A stretch of DNA of 64,000 nucleotides from WVZL01 sp041862375 (GTDB lineage: Bacteria; Acidobacteriota; Aminicenantia; Aminicenantales; Aminicenantaceae), in assembly GCA_041862375.1 (NCBI GenBank), contig JBGVTE010000109.1, positions 34,048-98,047 on the forward strand, given 5' to 3'. The position numbers and the translations under genes are program-made. Of this stretch, positions 46,772-54,835 are shown one piece after another. The notes beneath the pieces were generated by a model. That model did no database searches. It was given only the letters and a program-made list of their open reading frames with translations, and was not told the origin of the DNA. The first letter of the stretch is position 1. Every line of letters begins with the position of its first letter.

Positions 46772-47983
46772 TTACAGCAGTTTCTGTACTTCTTCATAAA
46801 CTTCAACGGCTGATATCGCCTTTAGACATTTATTATTTCTGCACGGAGATTTTCGATGATTCAATGCAGATACACAGGGACTGCAGGCATAATTAGCATA
46901 AAATACATGACAATTTTCCCCTAAAGGTCCGTATAATTTAGGAGTTTCGGGACCAAAAAATGCAAAAGTCTTGATGTTCGTCACGGCAGAGAAATGAACT
47001 GGTCCACTGTCATTTGTAATCAGGGCGTCTGATACGTTATAAAGGTCTATTAACTCAGAAAATGTAGTCTTCCCGGCAAAATTAATGCACATCTCAGAGT
47101 TTATGGCATCATGTATGATATCAGCATTTTTTTTCTCCGATTCCGTACCCGTGATGACAATGTATACTCCCTCATGTTTAAGGAGCAGCTTCGCCAGCTT
47201 TACATAATTCTCTGCAGACCATTTCCGAAGAGGAATTACATCCCTCTCATTGGGATTAAGGAGAATTATTTTTCTTGCTTTCACTATATTTATGTTTTCA
47301 TCTTCCAGCTTTTTCAGGATATTCTCTCTATCCTCTTCGGATATCTTTAACGTCGGAATGACAATATCTTTTTCTTCAACCGGCTTTTTAGTTAAAGGGA
47401 CATCTTCAATTGAAGAATAGACAGCATAAATGAGGTTAAGCAGGTTATGGGCCATATGGAGATAAGGGTTGAGTGCAACCCTGTGCGTCAGGAAATTTCC
47501 CCTGTATAAACCTTCGCTGTGGTATCTGAAGTACCCCACTCTGTTTTTAGCGCCACTAAGGCAGCTTACGATTGTTGTGAATCGAGAAAATAGTTCCATA
47601 TCTATTGCTACATCTATTTTCTTTTTTCTCAGTCTCTTCATCACACAAAATGTAGTGAACAGAAAACTGAAGAAACTACTGCTGCTTATAGTAAATACAT
47701 TCTCCTCAGGAAAAACATCTAAGATATCAATCGCATAGCGCGTTTCTTTAAAAGTTAAGAAATATAGTTCTGCGTCAGGGAAAAGTTCTTTTGTTTTTTT
47801 AAATAGGGAATAGGCTAATACAATACTTCCCATTTCAGAGAGTTCAACGAAAAGTATTTTCTTTGGATTCTCTATGATTCTAGGTTTCCTTATTATCTTT
47901 CTTATTCCATGAACACAGGAGATAGCAAAGCAAAAAGGGACTCCGATCCTTCGATCAATAAACCTCATAAAATCTGTGTTCAT
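46772..47983 (-). CDS. GT9-family (heptosyltransferase-type) glycosyltransferase
   Basis: A 403-residue GT-B glycosyltransferase. The N-domain opens with FVELSEMGSIVLAYSLFKK, the typical acceptor-binding start of LPS heptosyltransferases. The C-domain has TNDSGPVHFSAVTNIKTFAFFGPETPKLYGP (about 310-340), the GT9 donor-binding signature. ATG 47983 is used; another in-frame ATG lies 15 nt downstream. It implies lipopolysaccharide core or another glycolipid with heptose-like sugars and fits the heptose-kinase-like GHMP kinase elsewhere in the window. Confidence 0.87.
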   Translation of the reverse strand: MNTDFMRFIDRRIGVPFCFAISCVHGIRKIIRKPRIIENPKKILFVELSEMGSIVLAYSLFKKTKELFPDAELYFLTFKETRYAIDILDVFPEENVFTISSSSFFSFLFTTFCVMKRLRKKKIDVAIDMELFSRFTTIVSCLSGAKNRVGYFRYHSEGLYRGNFLTHRVALNPYLHMAHNLLNLIYAVYSSIEDVPLTKKPVEEKDIVIPTLKISEEDRENILKKLEDENINIVKARKIILLNPNERDVIPLRKWSAENYVKLAKLLLKHEGVYIVITGTESEKKNADIIHDAINSEMCINFAGKTTFSELIDLYNVSDALITNDSGPVHFSAVTNIKTFAFFGPETPKLYGPLGENCHVFYANYACSPCVSALNHRKSPCRNNKCLKAISAVEVYEEVQKLL

Positions 47984-48039
47984 TCTCTCGGCCTTTTCTC
48001 CTGTAGTATAGGTAAAAAAAAGGGGACAGGCAACTTTTT

Positions 48040-49788
48040 CTACCGCTGGACACGCCCGGACATTTCTCCAGCAGCCAAGCGTTCTACTTCCTTAATACTG
48101 ACCAGATTAAAGTCACCGCATATTGAATGCTTTAAGCAGGCAGCGGCAACTCCAAAAGAAAGGGCATCCTGGACTTTTTTCCCTTTAAGAATACTGTATA
48201 TCAAACCTGCAGCAAAAGCATCACCAGCGCCAACGCGGTCGATAATCCAGACCTTGTACCGGGGACTCTTGTAGAAATTTTTTCCGTCGTGCAAGCATGC
48301 TGACCAATAGTTTTCTGATGCAGAGATACTTTCACGAAGGGTGATGGCGACTTTTTTTAAACCAAAACGTTCGACCATTTCTCCGGCCAATTTTCTGTAG
48401 CCTTCAACATCGAGTCTTCCTGTCGAAATATCTGTTCCCTTGGGCTTCAACCCGAATACCCGGATCGGGTCCTCTTCATTGGCAATGCATACATCAACAA
48501 AAGGCATTAATTCTGTCATCACTGGCCTTGCCTTGTCTTCACTCCAGAGTTTTCTGCGATAATTTAGATCTGCACTTACCGTGATCCTTTTCTCTCTTGC
48601 GATTTCCAATCCTCTCTTTAAAGCAGCTGCAGCTGAATCACTCAGGGCAGGAGTAATTCCTGTCCAGTGAAACCACTCTGCATTCTCCAGTACCTTATGC
48701 CAATCCACATCTTCAACCATAATCTTTGAAAATGACGAGTGCGAACGATCATAAACCACTTTAGAAGACCTGGGTCCAGAACCATGTTCCAGGTAATAAA
48801 TTCCCATCCGATTCCCTGCTCTAATGACAAACCGTGTATCCACTCCATGCATTTTAAGCGTATTACACGCATTTTCTCCGAGGTCATTATCAGGGAGAAC
48901 TGTTAGGTAGGAGGCATTCAATCCAAACCGAGCCAGGGAAACAGCAACATTGGCTTCAGCACCGCCGAAATTCAGGTCGAAATTTCTCGCTTGTAACAAC
49001 CGGACTCCCCTAGGAGGGGAAAGACGAATGAGCATTTCTCCAAAAGTAACCACTGAAGGCTCCCGGCTTCTGCTGGCGACCTTCTTCCCTGGTGCTTCTT
49101 CTAATTTTGAAAATTGAGGTTTAAGTGTCTCCTTCCACTGTTCGATCTCTCTTTTTAAAATTTCAAGCTGATCAATGTTTTTCGCTAAGGCTGAAGCACA
49201 GAAAATCCCCTTCGGATCTTTCTCTACTGCCTCTTTGAGAGTATTGAGTGTAATGCCTCCAGTGTAGACAACTGTTAAGCCTTTATAGGGTCCACGCCAG
49301 GATTGGGCTAAATCTAGCTGGGAAAGTCCTCCTGAATAGGCAGGAAAAAGTTTGTAAATCCATTGATAGGGATATTTCTGCTTCAATTCTTCGAGAGAAC
49401 AGCCGTATCCTTCGGCTTTCCTGACAAGCTGTTTTCCAACATCAGACAAGCCGCCAGGTATGCACATAATATCATTCTTCACACACATATCCACTACTGC
49501 TTGAATATAATCTGCTGATACAATACCTGCAGCACCTGCTTTGATAGCATGCTCAGCCTGTTGACTGGTCATCACAGTTCCCGCCAGAACCAGAGCATCG
49601 TGGTACTTATTCAGAATTGCTCTTATGCCCTTGGTTGCATGTTCAGAACGGAGTGCGATTTCGAGAACTATTCCGCAAGACCGGAAAAGTTCATAAGCTT
49701 TTACGCACTCATCCTGGTTTTTCGGAGTTAACAGAGCAATAAGCTGGTTTCCTAGCAATTCTTTAAAAATTTTTCCCGATTTTTTCAT
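48040..49788 (-). CDS. Fused KDPG-type aldolase and 2-keto-3-deoxygluconate kinase
   Basis: A 582-residue bifunctional protein. The N-terminal ~225 residues are an Eda-type aldolase: the acid/base glutamate E43 lies in LEIALRSE and the Schiff-base lysine K146 in YKLFPAYSGG, matching E45 and K133 of E. coli Eda. The C-terminal part (about 245-575) is a PfkB sugar kinase of the KdgK type, with FGEMLIRLSPP, NFGGAEANVAVSLARFG and the nucleotide/catalytic DRVGAGDAFAAG. Together the halves would phosphorylate 2-keto-3-deoxygluconate and cleave it to pyruvate and glyceraldehyde 3-phosphate, the last steps of uronate breakdown. An insertion around residues 115-140 enlarges the aldolase. Confidence 0.85.
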   Translation of the reverse strand: MKKSGKIFKELLGNQLIALLTPKNQDECVKAYELFRSCGIVLEIALRSEHATKGIRAILNKYHDALVLAGTVMTSQQAEHAIKAGAAGIVSADYIQAVVDMCVKNDIMCIPGGLSDVGKQLVRKAEGYGCSLEELKQKYPYQWIYKLFPAYSGGLSQLDLAQSWRGPYKGLTVVYTGGITLNTLKEAVEKDPKGIFCASALAKNIDQLEILKREIEQWKETLKPQFSKLEEAPGKKVASRSREPSVVTFGEMLIRLSPPRGVRLLQARNFDLNFGGAEANVAVSLARFGLNASYLTVLPDNDLGENACNTLKMHGVDTRFVIRAGNRMGIYYLEHGSGPRSSKVVYDRSHSSFSKIMVEDVDWHKVLENAEWFHWTGITPALSDSAAAALKRGLEIAREKRITVSADLNYRRKLWSEDKARPVMTELMPFVDVCIANEEDPIRVFGLKPKGTDISTGRLDVEGYRKLAGEMVERFGLKKVAITLRESISASENYWSACLHDGKNFYKSPRYKVWIIDRVGAGDAFAAGLIYSILKGKKVQDALSFGVAAACLKHSICGDFNLVSIKEVERLAAGEMSGRVQR

Positions 49789-49927
49789 TCTATCTCCTTC
49801 CCTGCTCTCTCTAATATTCCTATCATCACCTCTAATACCAGAATTAAGTGATTATCTGTAATTGATAGATATTGTTTCTATTATCTAAGGGGCTGTTTGG
49901 AACAGAAGTCATAATCGATGATTCAAT

Positions 49928-50146
49928 CTACAGACGACGAATATTCATACCTCCGCTGATTTCAGCTACCATACCAGTAGAATATCCAAAGTATCCTTTA
50001 GCAAGTGCCACCACTGCCTTCCCGATGTCTTCTGGCAGCCCCCAGCGTTTTTGAGGAACCAAGCCTTCTGCTATAAGCTTATCATACTTCTCCTGCACAG
50101 GAGCAGTCATTTCTATCTTGATTATTCCTGGCCTGCGCTTTACCAT
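49928..50146 (-). pseudogene. C-terminal remnant of a short-chain dehydrogenase (SDR)
   Basis: Only 72 codons remain, beginning with an ATG but encoding the typical SDR tail: RPGIIKIEMT, EGLVPQKRWGLPEDIGKAVVALAKG and the closing STGMVAEISGGMNIRRL (the YxTG...GG substrate strand). The Rossmann half with the coenzyme loop and the Ser-Tyr-Lys triad is missing. It is therefore a truncated remnant, perhaps of a uronate-pathway dehydrogenase, beside the KDG kinase/aldolase gene. No intact upstream part lies in the 247 nt before the PilZ gene, which shows only AT-rich DNA. Confidence 0.72.
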
Positions 50147-50393
50147 TACATCTCCTTTTTATAATATCGACTCACGCATTTTCAACTCAAACATCTTAAT
50201 ACCAACTTAATATCAAATATTTTCCTAAAAAATCAAATCTCCAAACTGGGGATGTCTGTACTATCTCAAAAGTTCTGTAACATATTTTGGATGTAATTAC
50301 TATTTTTTAAAGCTGGATTTTCAACCAAAATTCCTGTATATATATTAAAGGATTCAAACATTAAAATTAAATAAGAAGTAGAGGGGCTTTCTC

Positions 50394-50789
50394 ATGGAAT
50401 ACAGGGGGATAGAACGAAGGGGATGTACTCGGTTCTCCATTCCCGGAGCTACAGTCCGTTACAAACAGAAAATCCATCTCTTTTCCAAAGAAGAATACAT
50501 CGAGGAAGACTACCCTGTCCTCAATATAAGCCGCGGAGGTATTCTGTTCCTCTCTCAGGACCGCATAGACATAGCCAGTAAAATTAACCTTAAAATCTTC
50601 ATTCCTGACGAACAAGATGCCCTTATCATCATGGGTAGAGTAAGATGGGTGCTTCATAATCCTGGAGTTAGCTATAAATATCAGATAGGAATTCAATTTA
50701 ATCCCTACGGAAAGAAAAAAGGGCACAATTCGCCTGAACTTTTGGAAAAGATAATTGCACTAGAAAAAAAACACATAAAATCAGGTTAA
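50394..50789 (+). CDS. PilZ-domain protein (c-di-GMP binding)
   Basis: A 131-residue single-domain PilZ protein. The c-di-GMP contacts are present: the ERRGCTRF segment near residues 7-14 (RxxxR variant) and NISRGGI near 42-48 ([D/N]xSxxG). Such proteins transmit c-di-GMP levels to motility, adhesion or exopolysaccharide. GAGGG lies upstream of the ATG. It is followed 40 nt later by a small membrane protein that might be its partner. Confidence 0.85.
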   Translation: MEYRGIERRGCTRFSIPGATVRYKQKIHLFSKEEYIEEDYPVLNISRGGILFLSQDRIDIASKINLKIFIPDEQDALIIMGRVRWVLHNPGVSYKYQIGIQFNPYGKKKGHNSPELLEKIIALEKKHIKSG

Positions 50790-50829
50790 TATTTTTCAAT
50801 ACCCCATATTCAAGGATACTTTTTCAGCA

Positions 50830-51525
50830 ATGAGTTCAACTTCATCAAAAGATAAAAGCCAAAAAAAAAGACCCCAAATAAAATCCAGCCAAAAGAAAGC
50901 TAAAGCCGGGAAAGCACATCACAAGCCTCGAAAACAAATTCATGCCCACAAGAAAAAGCAAGTTATTAAAAAAACTGCTCAGATAGCTGCAATTATCATA
51001 TTGTGCCTCTTAGGAATTGTAGCTGGAATGTACATAAAAAGATTCGATATTGCTCAGTTGGTAATTAGCCTGCCGAATATCCAAAATAGCATAAATAAAG
51101 AAATCAGGACTGCTTTCATGAATGAGATTGCTCCTCGATTGAGAAAAGAGATAAGGATGACATTATTACAAAAATCTGGTGCGTTCATATTGAGGAAGAG
51201 GAGTGAAAAACAGCGAGAGAAAGATGCCATAAAAGCTGTTGATAGGTTTATACTTCAACAACTCAAGGAAAAGAAACTGGGAGTAATAGTTTCCCGTAAG
51301 TTAAAGCAGCTGGATCCGAATGCTTCCAAGAAGTACAAGAGATTTCTAACAAATTATTTTATCGCCATTGTTTGGAGATACGATACATTGAAGTTCGATG
51401 TTGTTGCAGCCTTTAACCTTTCCTTTAAAGATGGTGTATCTATAGGCAAGAAAGAAGTCAATGAAAAGGCTCAATTTTTTAATAGAATAGCCAAAGTAGC
51501 AGAAGGAGCAGCTCGGGGAAACTAA
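50830..51525 (+). CDS. Lys-rich single-pass membrane protein, unknown function
   Basis: A 231-residue protein. The first ~48 residues are extremely basic and disordered (SSTSSKDKSQKKRPQIKSSQ and similar). One transmembrane helix follows at about residues 50-70 (TAQIAAIIILCLLGIVAGMY), then a C-terminal ~160-residue domain that is helical and charged, probably periplasmic or at the membrane. No family is recognised. It follows the PilZ gene in the same direction, suggesting a two-gene unit. Its TAA stop lies at the start of the inverted terminator pair. Confidence 0.62.
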   Translation: MSSTSSKDKSQKKRPQIKSSQKKAKAGKAHHKPRKQIHAHKKKQVIKKTAQIAAIIILCLLGIVAGMYIKRFDIAQLVISLPNIQNSINKEIRTAFMNEIAPRLRKEIRMTLLQKSGAFILRKRSEKQREKDAIKAVDRFILQQLKEKKLGVIVSRKLKQLDPNASKKYKRFLTNYFIAIVWRYDTLKFDVVAAFNLSFKDGVSIGKKEVNEKAQFFNRIAKVAEGAARGN

Positions 51526-51548
51526 AAAAGAAGTCAGGCTACTTTTTT
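51524..51548 (+). terminator. Terminator-like hairpin, left member of an inverted pair
   Basis: A short hairpin (AAAAAG with CTTTTT, plus AG/CT after one mismatch, 5-nt loop) immediately follows the stop of the membrane-protein gene and ends in a T-run. Its 24-nt sequence is repeated in exact inverted orientation at 51688-51711. Confidence 0.62.
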
Positions 51549-51687
51549 TATAAATAACAATTTTTGTCATTATACAGTACTGCTAATAGCTGTGCCCTTC
51601 TTTTAAAAAGGTAGTTTGTCCATTTTTTAAACATAAGTTGTCAGTCCTTTTTTGCCCTGATAAAATTGACAAAAAGTGGCAAAATTT

Positions 51688-51712
51688 AAAAAAGTAGCCT
51701 GACTTCTTTTTA
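51688..51712 (-). terminator. Terminator-like hairpin, right member of an inverted pair
   Basis: Exact reverse complement of the 24-nt element at 51525-51548. It directly follows the symporter stop on the minus strand. The two convergent genes therefore share matched terminators flanking a 139-nt spacer that contains a second, weaker inverted match (TTTTTGTCA and TGACAAAAA). Confidence 0.62.
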
Positions 51713-53482
51713 GGAGAGGTTCCTGTACCATGTATATTTCATAACCAATACCGCTGTAAGCGCAAGCCCCAACCAAATCATTGACTTGGCATACCAGTGT
51801 CCCACCAGGTACATAGGAAACACGTAAAATCCAAAAATCGCCACCATCCCCAGGACAACATTAATCATCGTCAGTGACATATTTTCTGATTTTAAAGCCA
51901 GTTCCTCCTGAGGGAGTCGCGACTCTTCTTTAATCGGCTTCCACAAACCAAAAGGCCGGACTGACCGGTAAAACGAAACCAGAATATCTCGGTTAACGGG
52001 CTGAGTTAGCAGCGACCCGACGATACTCAGCAGCAGAGAGGCTGTAACTATCAGAGGAAAGACATAGTACACAGGGATATCCTCAAGAAAAAGTGCTGCC
52101 AATGACAAGAGCATACCTCCTAAAGTGCCTAAGGCATAGCCCCATCCATTCATCCGCCACCAGTACCATCTGAGTACATTGGGGATAATCACACCTCCAC
52201 CCAAAGCTATCATCATCCATCCCCATATCTCAGCAATCGACTCACCCTGAATACCGATGGCAATCCCAATCAGAACAAGCAAGACTGTAGCTATATAACT
52301 GAATCTGACTGCTTGCTTATCGCTAGCATGACGACGGAAAAAGGCCTGCCAGATATCGCGTACGATAAAAGAAGCACCGCTGTTAACAGTCGAGCTGAAC
52401 GTCGACATGAAAGCAGCCAGCAATCCCGCAATGATAATTCCTCTAATACCTAACGGAAGAAAGTCGCGCAGAACTAGGGGCATCACCTTCTCAGAATCGG
52501 CAACGCCAACAGCACCAGTAATAGCCAGAAGCACTATTCCCATTACCATAGCCCATCGGACTAATAAAAAAATACTCCAAGATGCTCCAGTCTTAGCAGC
52601 ATCGCGGTCATCTCGAGCAGCCAGAAATCTCTGGAAATCATACATTTGTGCTGGCCCACCTGCATTCATCAGAAGTCCTTTCAACACCCAGACAATTACC
52701 AGAGCGCCAAAAAATTCAAACTGGTCATTTGCTGTGTCAGCAAATTCTTTAATACGCCAGGGAACTCCCAGGGAAGTGAAGCTCTTTGGCAACTGAGCCA
52801 GCAAACCGGGACTCAACTTCGACCAGGCAATACCAGCGATGATAATACTGCTCAAACCCAAAACCACTGTCTGAATAACATCAGTAACTACAACGCTGTA
52901 AAGCCCTCCCAGAATAACATACAGAGTGGTTATCCCAATAATCGTCAGGGCCAGGACATCAGGTTTATAATCGGTAAGCAAAGTCTGAATCCACGAAATA
53001 TCCGTGTATCGAGCAAGCGATTCGAGCGGAATATATACAGAGGCAAATTTACCGATTCCTTTATAGGCGTATCCAACAAAGCTGGCCAGAGTGAGGATTG
53101 CCATAAGGGCATAAGCCGTTCGGGCTAGCTTGCCAGCCGAGTCACTGCCAAACCGGGTCTTCATCCACTCGGCAGCCGTCATAACATTCGACCGCCTAAC
53201 CCATTTTCCCGTGTAGGCGAGAAAAAATGCTCCCATCAAGAATCCCCACATCCAGTGGTGCCACATTGACTTCATTCCCAAGACAAAAAGCACTGAAACG
53301 ATCCACATGGTACCGGTAATGTCAAAGTTAGATACAGAGCCTGACATTGCCAGGGGCAACCAGTGGAGGCTCTTCCCTCCCAGAAAATAGGCATCCAGGT
53401 TCCTGGACGCACGCTTTCTGTACCAGAATCCCAGTCCGATCATAACGGCAAAGTAGATAGTGACAACTCCAAAATCAATCAA
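51710..53482 (-). CDS. Sodium:solute symporter (SSS family)
   Basis: Inner-membrane SSS/SLC5-type transporter of 590 residues with about 14 transmembrane segments. RKRASRNLDAYFLGGKSLHWLPLAMS near 23-48 and the GGPAQMYDFQRFLAARDDRDA region near 270-290 are characteristic. These import sugars, uronates, polyols or amino acids with Na+. The neighbouring KDG kinase/aldolase, UROD-like and flavin genes suggest the substrate of this cluster. The gene starts 24 nt after the UROD-family stop, so the two are likely cotranscribed. Confidence 0.9.
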   Translation of the reverse strand: MIDFGVVTIYFAVMIGLGFWYRKRASRNLDAYFLGGKSLHWLPLAMSGSVSNFDITGTMWIVSVLFVLGMKSMWHHWMWGFLMGAFFLAYTGKWVRRSNVMTAAEWMKTRFGSDSAGKLARTAYALMAILTLASFVGYAYKGIGKFASVYIPLESLARYTDISWIQTLLTDYKPDVLALTIIGITTLYVILGGLYSVVVTDVIQTVVLGLSSIIIAGIAWSKLSPGLLAQLPKSFTSLGVPWRIKEFADTANDQFEFFGALVIVWVLKGLLMNAGGPAQMYDFQRFLAARDDRDAAKTGASWSIFLLVRWAMVMGIVLLAITGAVGVADSEKVMPLVLRDFLPLGIRGIIIAGLLAAFMSTFSSTVNSGASFIVRDIWQAFFRRHASDKQAVRFSYIATVLLVLIGIAIGIQGESIAEIWGWMMIALGGGVIIPNVLRWYWWRMNGWGYALGTLGGMLLSLAALFLEDIPVYYVFPLIVTASLLLSIVGSLLTQPVNRDILVSFYRSVRPFGLWKPIKEESRLPQEELALKSENMSLTMINVVLGMVAIFGFYVFPMYLVGHWYAKSMIWLGLALTAVLVMKYTWYRNLS

Positions 53483-53506
53483 TGCTATGCCCTCTCTTTT
53501 TAAAAC

Positions 53507-54748
53507 TTAGCTGGCATCATGTATTGAGTCAAACATTGCGAGGATGTTCTCTGGAGGTACATCTGCTTGAATGTTATGAACTTGCTGGAAGATAAATCCT
53601 CCTCCACGGCCGAGAATTCTCACCTGTTCTTTTACATGCTCAGCTACCTTCTCCGGGGTCGCATTGGGCAAGACATCCCGGGTATCACAACCACCTCCCC
53701 ATAAAGTCACATCTTTTCCGAATTCCTCTTTCAATTCTGCTGAGTCCATGCCAGAACAGGTTATCTGGACTGGGTTTATGGCATCAAGCCCAGCGTCAAT
53801 CAGATCGCTCATCAGATCCCGAACACTGCCACAACAGTGGAAAAGGACTTTAACATCAGCCAGCTCTTTAGCCCGCATCCAGAGCTTTTTATGATAGGGT
53901 TTATAATACAGGCGGTACATTTCGGGCGAAAACAGCAGTCCGTTCTGGCCTCCTAAGTCGTCGCCAAAAAGGACGATATCAATGTACTCTCCAACAGCAC
54001 TTATCCACTTCTCCAGATTCTTCAAATGGATTTCACAAAGCTTTTCTGAAAGCCTTATAACCTGTTTCGGGTAAAGGGCCATAAACATGAGATAATTATC
54101 CATGCGGTACAGCATCTGGGGCAGCTCAAACATGCTCCCGCCGAAAAGCCCGATAATAGCCCTGTCAGTAGAATCCCGTAAAGCCTTCGCCCTGAGAGCC
54201 ATCTCACGAAGGCCTTCTTCATCCAAAGACAGATGAGCACCAGGAGTTTCTACGCCTGTCCATATACTGCGATCCAGCACATCCTCCAGGTCTGAGAAAT
54301 CGTCATTTTCAATGCCTCTCTCCATGAGAGGGTAGTAAGTCTGCTCAAAATAGAGGCATCCCTTTTTCTGAACGCCCAATTCACACCCATCATCAGTGAA
54401 CAAATACCAATCATCTCCACACTTCTTAATAGTAATATAGTATGGAATCTTACAAGGCGTTCCATCTGGTAACGACCAGTCCTTCCAGTCTTTTTCTTCG
54501 AGTAAAAAACCTCTGCCCATTTCGACTGTATCCACCCCAAATCGCTCGAGCACATCTTCATCAACAATTGCCAATTGCTGTACCATGTCGTAAACGCGCA
54601 CAGGCTTCGGTGGAAGCCCCAGGCACTGGCGCAGCCTAGGATATGCAATGGCTGCTATTCCGGAAGACCGGTGTCCCGAAAAGTCAACGGGCACATGGTC
54701 GGGCAGGCCTTGATTTAATGTTGTTAAAACGCGCTCGCGCGAAGTCAT
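53507..54748 (-). CDS. UROD-family methyltransferase-like protein with HCCG motif
   Basis: A 413-residue TIM-barrel protein of the UROD/MtaA-MtbA superfamily. The opening MTSRERVLTTLNQGLPDHVPVDFSG is typical. It keeps the metal/thiol signature HCCGS near residue 305, comparable to the zinc-binding HxCG of corrinoid methyltransferases. The late ligand position reads QVHNIQADVPPEN, with histidine replacing the usual cysteine. The WGGGCDTRD loop adds a further cysteine. It is followed by the SSS symporter and preceded by two flavoproteins. With a corrinoid protein gene close by, corrinoid-linked methyl transfer is a better guess than porphyrin decarboxylation. Confidence 0.8.
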   Translation of the reverse strand: MTSRERVLTTLNQGLPDHVPVDFSGHRSSGIAAIAYPRLRQCLGLPPKPVRVYDMVQQLAIVDEDVLERFGVDTVEMGRGFLLEEKDWKDWSLPDGTPCKIPYYITIKKCGDDWYLFTDDGCELGVQKKGCLYFEQTYYPLMERGIENDDFSDLEDVLDRSIWTGVETPGAHLSLDEEGLREMALRAKALRDSTDRAIIGLFGGSMFELPQMLYRMDNYLMFMALYPKQVIRLSEKLCEIHLKNLEKWISAVGEYIDIVLFGDDLGGQNGLLFSPEMYRLYYKPYHKKLWMRAKELADVKVLFHCCGSVRDLMSDLIDAGLDAINPVQITCSGMDSAELKEEFGKDVTLWGGGCDTRDVLPNATPEKVAEHVKEQVRILGRGGGFIFQQVHNIQADVPPENILAMFDSIHDAS

Positions 54749-54835
54749 CTTGAGCTATCTCTCTGCTGAGCTAAATAATGCAATCAAACAAAAACCTTAT
54801 TCAAAGATCTATTGATGCTCTTTATTTCCAATCTA

